Positions 24,767 to 33,741 are shown, counted from the first letter of the stretch. The stretch: DNA of 45,564 bases from Xanthobacteraceae bacterium (GCA_019750915.1 JAIENY010000051.1:1-45564); one strand, 5' to 3'. The notes: generated from the sequence alone by a model not told the origin. A program made the numbers and translations.

Positions 24767-26692
24767 TCAGATGTTGGCGGCGAGGTCCGTCAGTTCGTCA
24801 AACAGGACATTGGTGGCTGACAGCATGCGTTCGATCTCATCCGTCGAGGCGGCGATGGATTGCCTCGATGTATCGAGCGTCAGTTCGGCGGCATGGGGCG
24901 GCTGATAATCGGTGCCGATCCCGGTAAAGCCCGGCAGTTTGCCCGCCCGCGCCTTGGCGTAGTGCCCCTTGGGATCGCGATCTTCGCACACGGCGGCGGG
25001 CGTCGAGATGTAGATTTCACGAAAGTAAGCGTCGGCGATCTGGCGTGCCCGTGCACGGTCATCGGCTGCGGGAGAGACTGCGGTGACGATCGCAATGTAT
25101 CCGTTACGCGCAAGGTGCGTGCCGACTTCGGCGAGCCGACGGATATTCTCGGCGCGGTCTTCCGGCGTGAAACCAAGATCGCCATTGAGTCCGGCACGCA
25201 GTGTGTCGCCGTCGAGCAGAACGGGCGAGCCGCCGCGATTGAAGAGCCTGCGTTCCAGCGCCTTCGCCAGGGTTGATTTCCCCGAGCCGGGCAAACCAGT
25301 GAACCACAGTACTGCGCCCGCGTGACGATGGCGTGCGGAGCGTTCTTTTACCCCAAGTTCGGATTCGACTGGCACGATATCGATCGCGGCGCGCTGTCCC
25401 GCTTCGACGCTCAATACGAGCCCGCCGCCGGCAATCCGGCCATTGACCTCGATCACGAGGCGGCCGGTCCTCGGATTGTCAGCATAAGGGTCGGCTGCAG
25501 CAGCCTTGCTGAGCGACAGATCGATCTCACCGACATGATTGCGGCCAATCGAGGTGCTCTCAACGCTGGTCAGTTCGCCCGGATCGACAGCCTTTTCGAT
25601 TTTGACAACGCTGGCACGCGTTTCCGTCGTGCCGAGCCGGATCAGGATCGAGGCACCTTCGGTCAGCGGTATTTCGTGAAGCCAGAAGATGCGCGCACGC
25701 AGGCGCCGTGTGTCGCGTGGCGGCGTTGCGGTATGGGCGATGATATCGCCGCGTTCCAGAAACAGTTCGCGGTCGAGGGTGATGCCGATCGAGCGTCCGG
25801 CGCTTTGACGCTGCTTGAGCGGCGTGACCGGCCAACCTTCGACCGTCTTGACCTTGGCAACTTTGCCGCTGGGCATGATGACGATTTCATCGCCGGCACC
25901 CAGATCGCCCGACTCGATGCGGCCAGCGACGATGCGCCGGTCGTCGAATTTGTAGATCGCCTGTACCGGAAGGCGCAACGGCAGTTCGGTCAGAGCCCGG
26001 GTCGGCGTGAGCGTATCGAGCGCCCCGACCACGCTAGGTCCCTTGTACCAGCCAATACGGTCCGTCAGTTCGGCCACGCCGTCACCGTCACGGGCCGAAA
26101 TGGGGATCACCGCGACAGGCGAGATACCCAAACCCGTGAGGTGCTCTGAAATCTCGCTTTTGATCTCCTTGAAGCGGTCTTGCGCGAAATTCACCCGGTC
26201 CATCTTGTTGATGACCACGGCAACCTGTTTCACACCCAGCAGGTGCAGAAGATAGCCATGCCGCCGGGTCTGATCACGTACGCCCTCCAGCGCATCGATG
26301 ATCAGGACCGCCGCGTCGGCCTGCGAGGCGCCGGTGATCATGTTGCGGAGAAATTCGGCGTGGCCAGGCGCGTCGATAAGGACCACGTCGCGCGAGGGCG
26401 TGCGGAATCGAATCTGCGTGGTGTCGATCGTGATGCCTTGGTCGCGCTCGGTCTGCAGGGCGTCAAGCAGGAACGACCACTCAAACGGCATGCCGCGCCG
26501 CTCGCTGACCGCCGTGAGCATTTCCAGCTTGCCATCGGGCAGGCTGCCGGTCTCGTGCAACAGGCGGCCGACGAGCGTGGACTTGCCGTGGTCAACATGT
26601 CCGACGATCACGATCCGGACCTGAGGTCGCGGCATCGCCTTGGATGGGGAGACGTTGGCGCCTGAAACGAGGACGTTCATGACTCGTGACAT
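24767..26692 (-). CDS. cysNC: Bifunctional sulfate adenylyltransferase subunit 1 / adenylylsulfate kinase
   Basis: A 641-residue fusion. The N-terminal two thirds is the CysN GTPase: G1 GHVDHGKS at about 31-38, DAPGHAEFLRNMITGAS, NKMDR, and the following EF-Tu-like beta domains. The C-terminal part, about 180 residues, is the CysC kinase with P-loop GLPGSGKST, LLDGDTLRAGLNGDLGF and EDRAENIRR. Together with CysD it makes APS from sulfate and ATP, driven by GTP, then phosphorylates APS to PAPS. The long upstream open frame (to 27049) overlaps cysD and is not coding; the start at 26692, five bases after the cysD stop, is chosen. The fusion is the NodQ-like arrangement common in rhizobial relatives. 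Confidence 0.95.
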   Translation of the reverse strand: MSRVMNVLVSGANVSPSKAMPRPQVRIVIVGHVDHGKSTLVGRLLHETGSLPDGKLEMLTAVSERRGMPFEWSFLLDALQTERDQGITIDTTQIRFRTPSRDVVLIDAPGHAEFLRNMITGASQADAAVLIIDALEGVRDQTRRHGYLLHLLGVKQVAVVINKMDRVNFAQDRFKEIKSEISEHLTGLGISPVAVIPISARDGDGVAELTDRIGWYKGPSVVGALDTLTPTRALTELPLRLPVQAIYKFDDRRIVAGRIESGDLGAGDEIVIMPSGKVAKVKTVEGWPVTPLKQRQSAGRSIGITLDRELFLERGDIIAHTATPPRDTRRLRARIFWLHEIPLTEGASILIRLGTTETRASVVKIEKAVDPGELTSVESTSIGRNHVGEIDLSLSKAAAADPYADNPRTGRLVIEVNGRIAGGGLVLSVEAGQRAAIDIVPVESELGVKERSARHRHAGAVLWFTGLPGSGKSTLAKALERRLFNRGGSPVLLDGDTLRAGLNGDLGFTPEDRAENIRRLAEVGTHLARNGYIAIVTAVSPAADDRARARQIADAYFREIYISTPAAVCEDRDPKGHYAKARAGKLPGFTGIGTDYQPPHAAELTLDTSRQSIAASTDEIERMLSATNVLFDELTDLAANI

Positions 26693-26697
26693 TCCGC

Positions 26698-27492
26698 TTA
26701 GAGGTAGCCGGCGACGCGCAGTCGCTCGAAAGCATCCTCGGTTTCGTGGTCGAGCGCGCGGCCGGATCGTTCCGGAACCTTCGTCTCGCGAAGCTCGGTG
26801 AGAATTTCCGCGATCGTGGAAGCGTTGGACTCGACAGGGTTGGTGATGTCCTGATCGCCGAGCGAGCGGTAACGCTTGCCGTTCCTGGACAGATACAGCG
26901 GGATGATCGGAATGTTCTCGCGTTCGGTGTAGGCCCAGATATCCGCCTCGGTCCAATGCAGGATCGGATGGATGCGCAGATGCGCGCCCGGCGGTACCGA
27001 GGCGTTGAACTGATCCCAGAATTCCGGGGGCTGGTCGCGCACGTCCCATCCGCCTTCAAGACCGCGAGGAGAGAATACCCGCTCCTTGGCGCGAGTGGCC
27101 TCCTCGTCGCGGCGGATACCGGCGATCACTCCATCGAAACCGTATTTGGCCAATGCGAGCTTGAGCCCCTCCGTCTTGCGCGCAGCAGAGCGCGCGGCGG
27201 GCGGCAGCGTCGGATCGATCGCCTCGATCGGCGGGCAGAAGTCCACTCTCAGGTCGAGGCCCCACTCTTTCGCGTACGCATCGCGAAAGGCGTACATTTC
27301 CGGAAATTTCTTTCCGGTATCAACATGAAGGGCCGGAAACGGCATTTTGCCGAGGAACGCCTTGCGCGCCAGCCAGATCATCACATTGGAATCTTTGCCG
27401 AGCGACCAAAGCAGCGCAATTTTCTTCAGCCGCGCAAAGGCCTCACGAAAAATGTAGATGCTTTGCGCTTCAAGCTCGTCGAGATGATCCAT
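26698..27492 (-). CDS. cysD: Sulfate adenylyltransferase subunit 2
   Basis: A 264-residue ATP pyrophosphatase-type protein that activates sulfate to APS with CysN. The family segments FPALHVDTGKKFPEMYAFRD and GGWDVRDQPPEFW are clear. The PP-loop reads SLGKDS (residues 30-35) instead of the commoner SGGKDS, and the protein is about 40 residues shorter than enteric CysD (about 300). This points to a distinct CysD subgroup rather than a defective gene, since the rest is well conserved. It lies between ferredoxin (23 bases upstream) and cysNC (five bases downstream), in one left-going operon. Confidence 0.94.
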   Translation of the reverse strand: MDHLDELEAQSIYIFREAFARLKKIALLWSLGKDSNVMIWLARKAFLGKMPFPALHVDTGKKFPEMYAFRDAYAKEWGLDLRVDFCPPIEAIDPTLPPAARSAARKTEGLKLALAKYGFDGVIAGIRRDEEATRAKERVFSPRGLEGGWDVRDQPPEFWDQFNASVPPGAHLRIHPILHWTEADIWAYTERENIPIIPLYLSRNGKRYRSLGDQDITNPVESNASTIAEILTELRETKVPERSGRALDHETEDAFERLRVAGYL

Positions 27493-27515
27493 GATGGCCT
27501 CTGTACGGGTGACGC

Positions 27516-27830
27516 CTAGTCGCTCGCCGGTGCGAGCTTGACCCGCAGACCGTCGGTGTCCTCGGTCATCAGAATTTGGCAGGCGAGCCTTGAATTGGAT
27601 TCGACGAAGAAGGCTTCGTCCAGCCGGTCGACTTCCTCGTCGGTAGGGGGAACAAGCTTGTTAACCCACTCGTTGTCGATATAGACGTGGCAGGTCGCGC
27701 AGGCGCACGCGCCGCCGCACTCTGCCTTGATCGAAAGGCCCCAATCACGGATGACCTCCATCACGCGCCAGCCTTCGAGACCTTCCAAGGTGTGTTCCTG
27801 ACCCTCATGGTCGATGACGTGAAGATACAT
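27516..27830 (-). CDS. 2Fe-2S ferredoxin, adrenodoxin type
   Basis: A 104-residue ferredoxin with the cluster ligands C38, C44, C47 and C84 in ECGGACACATCHVYI and RLACQI. The acidic helix region around PPTDEEVDRLDEAFF is typical of adrenodoxin-like proteins. It heads the cysD-cysNC operon and is divergent from cysG-cysI. Because the window contains the hemoprotein sulfite reductase but no CysJ flavoprotein, this protein is a good candidate for its electron donor (or that of APS reductase-linked steps). That is an inference from context. A purine-rich ribosome site (AAAGAGA) directly precedes the ATG. Confidence 0.93.
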   Translation of the reverse strand: MYLHVIDHEGQEHTLEGLEGWRVMEVIRDWGLSIKAECGGACACATCHVYIDNEWVNKLVPPTDEEVDRLDEAFFVESNSRLACQILMTEDTDGLRVKLAPASD

Positions 27831-27900
27831 TCTCTTTTTCGGTGGTTTGGGGGGTGGAAATTCTCTGGAAGCACTGCAAAATAGGAGAACTAAATTCTCT
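27829..27900. repeat. Three ATTCTCT repeats in the divergent ferredoxin/cysG promoter
   Basis: ATTCTCT occurs at 27829-27835, 27860-27866 and 27894-27900, 31 and 34 bases apart, which is about three helical turns. The last copy is half of an inverted repeat GAGAA-N5-TTCTC (27885-27899). Such spacing suits a sulfur-responsive regulator bound on one DNA face. The first copy overlaps the ferredoxin ribosome site and may be fortuitous. Confidence 0.4.
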
Positions 27901-27927
27901 TTACGGCCTCATCCAGATACATATATA
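27900..27927 (+). promoter_or_regulatory. Possible housekeeping promoter of the cysG operon
   Basis: TTTACG (27900-27905), a 16-base spacer and TATATA (27922-27927) form a plausible sigma-70-type promoter 45 bases before the cysG start, immediately beside the ATTCTCT repeat. It was picked by eye only. Confidence 0.35.
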
Positions 27928-27971
27928 GAAAATAATTCCAGTCAATCCCTGGAGTGGGAGTTGGAGTTTCG

Positions 27972-29408
27972 ATGCGCTTTCTACCGATCTTCCTCGACTT
28001 GCAAACCGGACCGATTGTCCTGATCGGTGCCGGAGAACTCGTGCGGGCGAAGCTGCGGTTGTTGTTGGCGGCCGGAGCGACTGTGCGATGGCACGCCACG
28101 GACGACGATTATGGCCTGGGGTCAGGCGAGGAAGGCATTGGCCGGATCCAGCGAATTCCCGGCGACCCTCTCACCGGTGATCTCCAGGGCGTGATCGCCA
28201 TTCTCTGTGCAGGTGCGGGTGAGATCGGCGAGGCCATGGCTGCCCGGGCGAAGTCTGTCGGGATTCCCGTCAACGTCATGGATGATCTCGTCCATTCGAC
28301 CTTCATTTTCCCAGCCATTGTCGATCGCGGCGATGTGGTGGTTGCGGTCGGCACCGGAGGAACGTCTCCCGTTGTGGCTCGGCGTATCCGTGAAAAGATC
28401 GAGAGCGTTTTGCCGGCCCGCATCGGTGATCTGGCGAACTTTATCGGCCGCTGGCGCAAACCGATGCAGGAGCGACTGCCGGAATTCCCCGCCCGCCGCA
28501 AATTCTGGGAGCGCATTGTGGATGGTCCGATTGGTGCCCTGATCCTCGCTGGACGCACCGCAGAGGCGGAGAAGGAACTCCAGGCGATCGCCGATCCCGC
28601 CACTTTTGCAAATGGCAAAGGCAGCGGCCTTGTCACGCTGGTCGGTGCGGGTCCGGGCGATCCGGATCTTCTGACTGTGAAGGCACTGCGCGCGCTGCAG
28701 GACGCGGACATTATCTTCTACGACGATCTGGTTTCAGCTGAAGTCCTCGACCGTGCGCGCCGGGACGCTGCGCGCGTGTCCGTTGGCCGGCGCATCGGCA
28801 AGCCTGGTATCGGCCAGGACGCGATCAATGAATTGCTGGTCCAGGCCGCGCGCGAGGGCAAGCGTGCCGTGCGTCTCAAAGGCGGCGACTCTTTTATCTT
28901 TGGACGCGGCGGCGAGGAGATCGCGGCACTGCGCGAGGCGGGGGTCGCTTATGCCGTCATTCCAGGCATCACCGCGGGAATGGGCGCAGCCTCGGAGTTT
29001 GAGGTGCCGCTGACATTCCGCAAGATGGCGACCCGTATCACCTTGCTGACGGCGCACAAGACGCATGACGCCGAAGCAGTCGACTGGTCCGCGCTCACCG
29101 ACACCAGGATGACCTTGGTGATTTATATGGGCATCACCGCTGCCCCCGCGATTCGCGAGGGCCTTCTCGCTGCGGGACGTTCTCCGCAAACGCCTGTCGG
29201 CGTCTTCGCACGCGTGACGCGGACCGATGCCAAATCCGTTGTCGGCGTGCTCGACAAACTTCCGGAGCTGGCTGAGCAGGTGGAATCCGGTCCAGCCATT
29301 CTCATCATCGGCGATGTCGTTTCGCGCTCGCGTCCATGGCTTTCAAAAGCCGGGCTCGAAGCTGACCTCGCTCAACTCGAAGCTAAATTTTTATCGGCAG
29401 CAGAATGA
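27972..29408 (+). CDS. cysG: Siroheme synthase (multifunctional CysG)
   Basis: A 478-residue fusion that makes siroheme, the cofactor of sulfite reductase, from uroporphyrinogen III. The N-terminal half is the precorrin-2 dehydrogenase/ferrochelatase domain (FLPIFLDLQTGPIVLIGAGE, VVAVGTGGTSPVVARRIRE). The C-terminal half is uroporphyrinogen-III methyltransferase (VTLVGAGPGDPDLLTVKALR, DIIFYDDLVS, RLKGGDSFIFGRGGEE, VIPGITAGMGAA). Both domains look complete. GGAG upstream supports the ATG at 27972; an upstream GTG at 27954 is less likely. It overlaps the next gene by four bases (ATGA) and opens the sulfite-reduction operon. Confidence 0.95.
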   Translation: MRFLPIFLDLQTGPIVLIGAGELVRAKLRLLLAAGATVRWHATDDDYGLGSGEEGIGRIQRIPGDPLTGDLQGVIAILCAGAGEIGEAMAARAKSVGIPVNVMDDLVHSTFIFPAIVDRGDVVVAVGTGGTSPVVARRIREKIESVLPARIGDLANFIGRWRKPMQERLPEFPARRKFWERIVDGPIGALILAGRTAEAEKELQAIADPATFANGKGSGLVTLVGAGPGDPDLLTVKALRALQDADIIFYDDLVSAEVLDRARRDAARVSVGRRIGKPGIGQDAINELLVQAAREGKRAVRLKGGDSFIFGRGGEEIAALREAGVAYAVIPGITAGMGAASEFEVPLTFRKMATRITLLTAHKTHDAEAVDWSALTDTRMTLVIYMGITAAPAIREGLLAAGRSPQTPVGVFARVTRTDAKSVVGVLDKLPELAEQVESGPAILIIGDVVSRSRPWLSKAGLEADLAQLEAKFLSAAE

Positions 29409-29719
29409 CATCTCCGCTTCAGCAGAAAATCAAGATTACCGGTCCATCGATGATCACCGCTAATCGCACGGGCGATGGCGCCGTGATCTACCGTACGGCC
29501 AAGAAAGGCTGGTCAAATGTACTGGCTGACGCGGCGATCGTGCGCACCGCCGATGAAGCGCGTGCGCTGCTGGCCGATGCGGTGCAGGACGATCTCGGCG
29601 CGATCGGATCCTACATCGCGCCAGTCACAATCTCCAATTCAGGCGAGGTCGAGCCAGGCAATCTGCGCGAGCAGATTCGCGCGCGGGGCGTGACCATCGA
29701 ACTGCCTGTCGACGCCTAG
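29405..29719 (+). CDS. DUF2849 protein of the sulfite reductase operon
   Basis: A 104-residue cytoplasmic protein of the DUF2849 family, recognised by ITANRTGDGAVIYRTAKKGW and IGSYIAPVTISNSGEVEPGN. It has no catalytic motif that I can see. It consistently neighbours cysI in alphaproteobacteria and here is translationally coupled to cysG and 11 bases before cysI. A role in sulfite reductase maturation, assembly or electron delivery is likely but undefined. Confidence 0.88.
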   Translation: MTSPLQQKIKITGPSMITANRTGDGAVIYRTAKKGWSNVLADAAIVRTADEARALLADAVQDDLGAIGSYIAPVTISNSGEVEPGNLREQIRARGVTIELPVDA

Positions 29720-29730
29720 GATTAACGATC

Positions 29731-31386
29731 ATGTATGAATACGACGAACTCGACCGGACGCTCGTTAACGAGCGTGTTTCGGAATTCCGCGATCAGGTCG
29801 CACGCCGTCTTTCGGGCGAACTGACCGAAGACGAATTCAAGGTGCTGCGCCTGATGAACGGCGTGTATCTGCAGCTTCACGCTTATATGCTGCGAGTCGC
29901 CATTCCCTATGGCACCATGTCCTCCAAACAGCTTCGTGCGCTGGCGCATGTCGCGCGCAAGTATGACCGCGGCTATGGTCATTTCACCACGCGGCAGAAC
30001 ATTCAATACAACTGGATTAAGCTGGTGGATCTGCCGGACGTGCTCGAGCATCTTGCCGGCGTCGGTATCCACGCCATGCAGACCAGCGGCAATTGCATCC
30101 GTAACATCACCTCGGATCAGTGGGCCGGCGTTGCGCCTGGCGAAGCCGATGATCCGCGGGTGTGGTCGGAAATTCTCCGCCAGTACTCAACGATGCATCC
30201 GGAGTTCACTTTTCTGCCGCGCAAGTTCAAGTTCGCGGTCACAGCCTCCGAACACGATCGCGCTGCGATCCAGGTGCATGACATCGGACTCCGTATTCTG
30301 CGCAACGAGCAGGGCGAGATCGGATTCAAGGTACTGGTCGGTGGCGGGCTCGGCCGCACGCCGTTCATCGGCAAGGTGATCAGTGAATTCGTCAGTCACC
30401 GCGATATCCTCAGCTATGTCGAGGCGATCCTGCGTGTCTACAATCAGTACGGGCGCCGCGACAATATCTACAAGGCGCGCATCAAGATCCTGGTCCACGA
30501 TCTCGGTATCGATAAGTTCAGGCAAGAGGTTGAGGACGAGTGGGAGCAAATGCGCGAGGGCGCTCTGAGGCTGGAAGAGGCCGAGGTCGAGGACATTCGC
30601 TCGCGCTTTACCTATCCTGCTTATGAAAAGCTCGCCGACGATCCGAGCGAGTTGCGCGCCGCTGCCGCCGAACCGCATTTTGAGGGCTGGCGGAAGAACT
30701 CGGTGTCGCCGCATAAGGTGCCGGGTTATTCGATTGTGACGATCTCGCTAAAGCCGGTTGGAGCCCCTCCCGGTGATGCGTCCGCCAAACAGATGGACGC
30801 GCTGGCCGATCTCGCTGACCGCTATTCGTTCGGCGAAATCCGTGTTGGCCATGAACAGAACCTGGCATTGCCGCATGTCGCGCAACGTGACCTGCCTGCG
30901 CTTTGGCGCAAGCTCGACGCGCTGGGGCTTGCGACGCCGAACGTCAATCTTGTCACCGACATCATCTGTTGCCCCGGTCTGGATTACTGCTCGCTGGCCA
31001 ATGCGCGTTCGATTCCGGTCGCGCAGGAGATCACCCGCCGGTTTGCCAACATCGACACCGCGAATATGATCGGCCGGCTGCACATCAATATCTCGGGCTG
31101 CATCAATGCCTGCGGCCATCACCATGTCGGTCACATCGGCATTCTCGGTGTCGAAAAGAACGGCGAGGAGTTCTACCAGATCACCATCGGCGGCCGCGCC
31201 GACGAGAAGGCGCAGATGGGCGAGCTGATCGGCCCCGCTGTGAAGTTCGATGAAGTCGCCGACGTGATCGAGGACATTGTCGAGGCCTATCTCGCGCTGC
31301 GCGCGCGGCCGGACGAATTGTTTGTCGAGACGGTGAAGCGCCTTGGCGTTACGCCGTTCAAGGAGCGTGTTTATGCCACTCGTTAA
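29731..31386 (+). CDS. cysI: Assimilatory sulfite reductase hemoprotein (nitrite/sulfite reductase family)
   Basis: A 551-residue enzyme that reduces sulfite to sulfide with six electrons at a coupled siroheme and 4Fe-4S centre. The cluster ligands are visible as C414 and C420 (CPGLDYC) and C457 and C461 (CINAC, followed by GHHHVGHIG). Substrate/siroheme-binding segments are TTRQNIQYNWIKL, QTSGNCIRNITSD and RLHINISGC. No flavoprotein subunit is encoded nearby, which fits a ferredoxin-dependent enzyme. The gene overlaps the DUF934 gene by 14 bases. A dissimilatory nitrite reductase role is unlikely given the cys operon. Confidence 0.95.
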   Translation: MYEYDELDRTLVNERVSEFRDQVARRLSGELTEDEFKVLRLMNGVYLQLHAYMLRVAIPYGTMSSKQLRALAHVARKYDRGYGHFTTRQNIQYNWIKLVDLPDVLEHLAGVGIHAMQTSGNCIRNITSDQWAGVAPGEADDPRVWSEILRQYSTMHPEFTFLPRKFKFAVTASEHDRAAIQVHDIGLRILRNEQGEIGFKVLVGGGLGRTPFIGKVISEFVSHRDILSYVEAILRVYNQYGRRDNIYKARIKILVHDLGIDKFRQEVEDEWEQMREGALRLEEAEVEDIRSRFTYPAYEKLADDPSELRAAAAEPHFEGWRKNSVSPHKVPGYSIVTISLKPVGAPPGDASAKQMDALADLADRYSFGEIRVGHEQNLALPHVAQRDLPALWRKLDALGLATPNVNLVTDIICCPGLDYCSLANARSIPVAQEITRRFANIDTANMIGRLHINISGCINACGHHHVGHIGILGVEKNGEEFYQITIGGRADEKAQMGELIGPAVKFDEVADVIEDIVEAYLALRARPDELFVETVKRLGVTPFKERVYATR

Positions 31387-31885
31387 GAACAGCGCGATCG
31401 TCCACGACGAGTACGTCAAGGTCGGTGCGGAGGACGAAATTCCGCAGGGCGGCGCGATCCTGCTTCCGGCAGGCCGTTTTCTTGCCGATCCGACGGGCAT
31501 CCTTGCACGTCAGGGGCCCGTTGGCGTGATCTGGCCAAACAATCGCGAACTCGACGAGTTGAGGCCTTATTTGCCCCAGCTTGCGGTGGTCGCACTGACG
31601 TTCCCGACCTTTCGTGACGGACGCGCGTATTCACAGGCACGCCTCTTGCGCGAGCGCCATGCCTACAAGGGCGAACTCCGCGCGACGGGTCAGGTGCTGC
31701 GCGATCAGTTCGTATTCATGTTGCGTGCCGGTTTCGATGCATTCGAGGTAGTGAAGGAGAGCGACGCGGAAGCGTTCGCGACGGTGGCAAAACGCTACTC
31801 GGTGTTTTACCAGCCGACTGCCGAGACGCCGATCACGGCGTTCCGTCGCCGGCTTGCGTTGCATCGGATGGGCGCGCCTTCGTGA
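31373..31885 (+). CDS. DUF934 protein of the sulfite reductase operon
   Basis: A 170-residue protein of the DUF934 family, recognised by GVIWPNNRELDELRPYLPQL and FPTFRDGRAYSQARLLRER, followed by GELRATGQVLRDQFVFMLRA. Members lie next to cysI/cysH in many proteobacteria and are annotated as possible sulfite-reduction oxidoreductases; the biochemical role is not known to me. AGGAG seven bases before the ATG at 31373 sets the start inside the end of cysI. It overlaps cysH by four bases. Confidence 0.9.
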   Translation: MPLVKNSAIVHDEYVKVGAEDEIPQGGAILLPAGRFLADPTGILARQGPVGVIWPNNRELDELRPYLPQLAVVALTFPTFRDGRAYSQARLLRERHAYKGELRATGQVLRDQFVFMLRAGFDAFEVVKESDAEAFATVAKRYSVFYQPTAETPITAFRRRLALHRMGAPS

Positions 31886-32619
31886 AGGCGGCCGGTGCAT
31901 CCGTTGTAATCGATTCGCCTGCGACAGCTATGTCGGTACGGGCGGGCGATCTGGATGCACGCCTGCACGATGCTTTGCCCACTGAAATTATTGAAGCCGC
32001 CCTCAGCGAAGTTGGGCGCGATCAGCTTGCGCTGGTCTCGTCCTTCGGTGCCGAATCTGCGGCGCTGTTGAAGTTCGCTGCTGACGTCGACCCCGCGATT
32101 CCGGTGATCTTTCTTGATACCGGCTGGCTGTTCGAGGAGACGCTGACTTACCGCGATGCACTGACTGCGCATCTGGGTTTGACGGACGTGCGAACCATTC
32201 ATCCGCTTGCTGACGATCTCGCAACGCAGGACGCCGATCGGGATTTGTGGTTTTCCGATCCCGATCGCTGCTGTTTCATTCGCAAGATCGAGCCGCTAGC
32301 GCGCGGTCTGGCCCCGTTCGCAGCGTGGCTGAACGGACGCAAGAGGTTCCAGGGCGGCGATCGCGCCAATATTTCTGTCGTTGAAGCCGATGGGCGCCGG
32401 TTGAAATTCAACCCGCTTGCCAATGTGACACAGGAAGAATTGGAGTCCGTCTTTACGTCGGCCAAGTTGCCGCCGCATCCTCTTGTTGCGTCGGGCTTCG
32501 CGTCGGTTGGATGTATGCCGTGCACCAGCCGTACTGCGTCGGACGAGGACGCCCGTGCAGGGCGTTGGCGTGGCCTTGCAAAAACAGAATGCGGCATTCA
32601 CGTTGTGAAGACTTCATAG
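31882..32619 (+). CDS. cysH: Adenylylsulfate (APS) reductase, assimilatory, 4Fe-4S type
   Basis: A 245-residue PP-loop reductase (SSFGAESAALL at 53-63, VIFLDTGWLFEETLTYRD). The iron-sulfur ligands of the APS-type enzyme are present, C130-C131 and C211-x2-C214, as is the catalytic cysteine C237 in TECGIH. Enteric PAPS reductases lack the cysteine pairs, so APS is the expected substrate, giving sulfite and AMP. GTG at 31882, overlapping the DUF934 stop, is the likely start; an ATG at 31930 would shorten it by 16 residues. It is the last gene of the cysG operon. Confidence 0.94.
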   Translation: MKAAGASVVIDSPATAMSVRAGDLDARLHDALPTEIIEAALSEVGRDQLALVSSFGAESAALLKFAADVDPAIPVIFLDTGWLFEETLTYRDALTAHLGLTDVRTIHPLADDLATQDADRDLWFSDPDRCCFIRKIEPLARGLAPFAAWLNGRKRFQGGDRANISVVEADGRRLKFNPLANVTQEELESVFTSAKLPPHPLVASGFASVGCMPCTSRTASDEDARAGRWRGLAKTECGIHVVKTS

Positions 32620-32740
32620 GATTTTCGTTCAACATCCCGCGAAACAAAGAAACCTGCTTTCGTTGACATAACGATCGTAGTTCCAGAGTTTCTAGGTTCT
32701 TCTGGGAGCTATGCAGCTGCCAGTTCGAATGGAGATTTGA

Positions 32741-33730
32741 ATGGTTCGTCGTATTCTTTTGGTCGCCGCGGGATTTTTTTGGGCGGGATCCGCTTTCGCC
32801 GCCGATTATTCGTTGCTGAACGTTTCATACGATCCAACCCGCGAGCTTTATGTCGATTTCAACAAGGCTTTTTCTGCTGCTTATCAGAAAGAAACCGGCA
32901 AAACGGTTGAGATCAAACAATCGCATTCAGGCTCCGGTGCATCGGCGCGCAGTGTGATCGACGGTTTGCGGGCCGACGTGGTGACGCTTGCGCTTGCTTA
33001 TGACATTGACGCGATCGCGAACAAGGGCTTGTTGAAAAAAGACTGGCAGAAGAGTCTGCTCGATAATTCTTCGCCCTATACCTCGACGATCGTCTTCCTT
33101 GTCCGCAAGGGCAATCCGAAGGGCATCAGGGACTGGGACGATTTGCTCAAGCCCGGTGTCAGCGTGATTACGCCTAACCCAAAGACGTCCGGCGGCGCAC
33201 GCTGGAATTATTTGGCGGCATGGGGCTATGAGCTGAAGAAAACTGGTTCTGCGGACAAGGCCAGGGATTTTGTCGCGAACCTCTACAAGAAGGTCCCGGT
33301 CCTCGACACCGGCGCGCGCGGCTCGACGGTGACGTTTGTGGAGCGTGGCGTTGGAGATGTGTTGATCGCCTGGGAGAACGAAGCCTATCTGGCGGTGAAG
33401 GAGTTTGGCAAAGACAAGTTCGAGATTGTCGTGCCTTCCATTTCGATCCTCGCGGAGCCCCCGGTAGCTGTCGTCGACACGGTTGTCGATAAGAAGGGCA
33501 CGCGCGCTGTCGCCGAGGCGTACCTGAAATACTGGTACACCAAGGAAGGTCAGGAAATTGCCGCGCGTAATTTTTATCGGCCTCGCGATGCAGACGTCGC
33601 CGAGAAGTATGCGGACAATTTCGCTAAGGTCGATCTGTTCACAGTCGACGACGTTTTCGGCGGATGGACAAAGGCGCAGAAGGAACACTTCAGTGATGGC
33701 GGCGTCTTCGATCAGATCTACAGGAACTGA
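32741..33730 (+). CDS. sbp: Sulfate ABC transporter periplasmic binding protein
   Basis: A 329-residue exported binding protein with a signal peptide (about residues 1-20, cleaved after SAFA). The family signature follows: [53 protein letters not shown] and [19 protein letters not shown]. It captures sulfate (or thiosulfate) for CysTWA. It is separated from cysH by 121 bases that contain TTGACA at 32663-32668 but no clear -10 element. A strong hairpin follows the gene, which should raise its level above that of the permeases. Confidence 0.95.
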   Translation: MVRRILLVAAGFFWAGSAFAADYSLLNVSYDPTRELYVDFNKAFSAAYQKETGKTVEIKQSHSGSGASARSVIDGLRADVVTLALAYDIDAIANKGLLKKDWQKSLLDNSSPYTSTIVFLVRKGNPKGIRDWDDLLKPGVSVITPNPKTSGGARWNYLAAWGYELKKTGSADKARDFVANLYKKVPVLDTGARGSTVTFVERGVGDVLIAWENEAYLAVKEFGKDKFEIVVPSISILAEPPVAVVDTVVDKKGTRAVAEAYLKYWYTKEGQEIAARNFYRPRDADVAEKYADNFAKVDLFTVDDVFGGWTKAQKEHFSDGGVFDQIYRN

Positions 33731-33741
33731 AAACAGGCTGT

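Noticed and set aside
26693..27049. N-terminal extension of cysNC by 119 residues
   Set aside because: It overlaps cysD in another frame and is Arg-rich shadow; the GTPase domain starts normally after the ATG at 26692.
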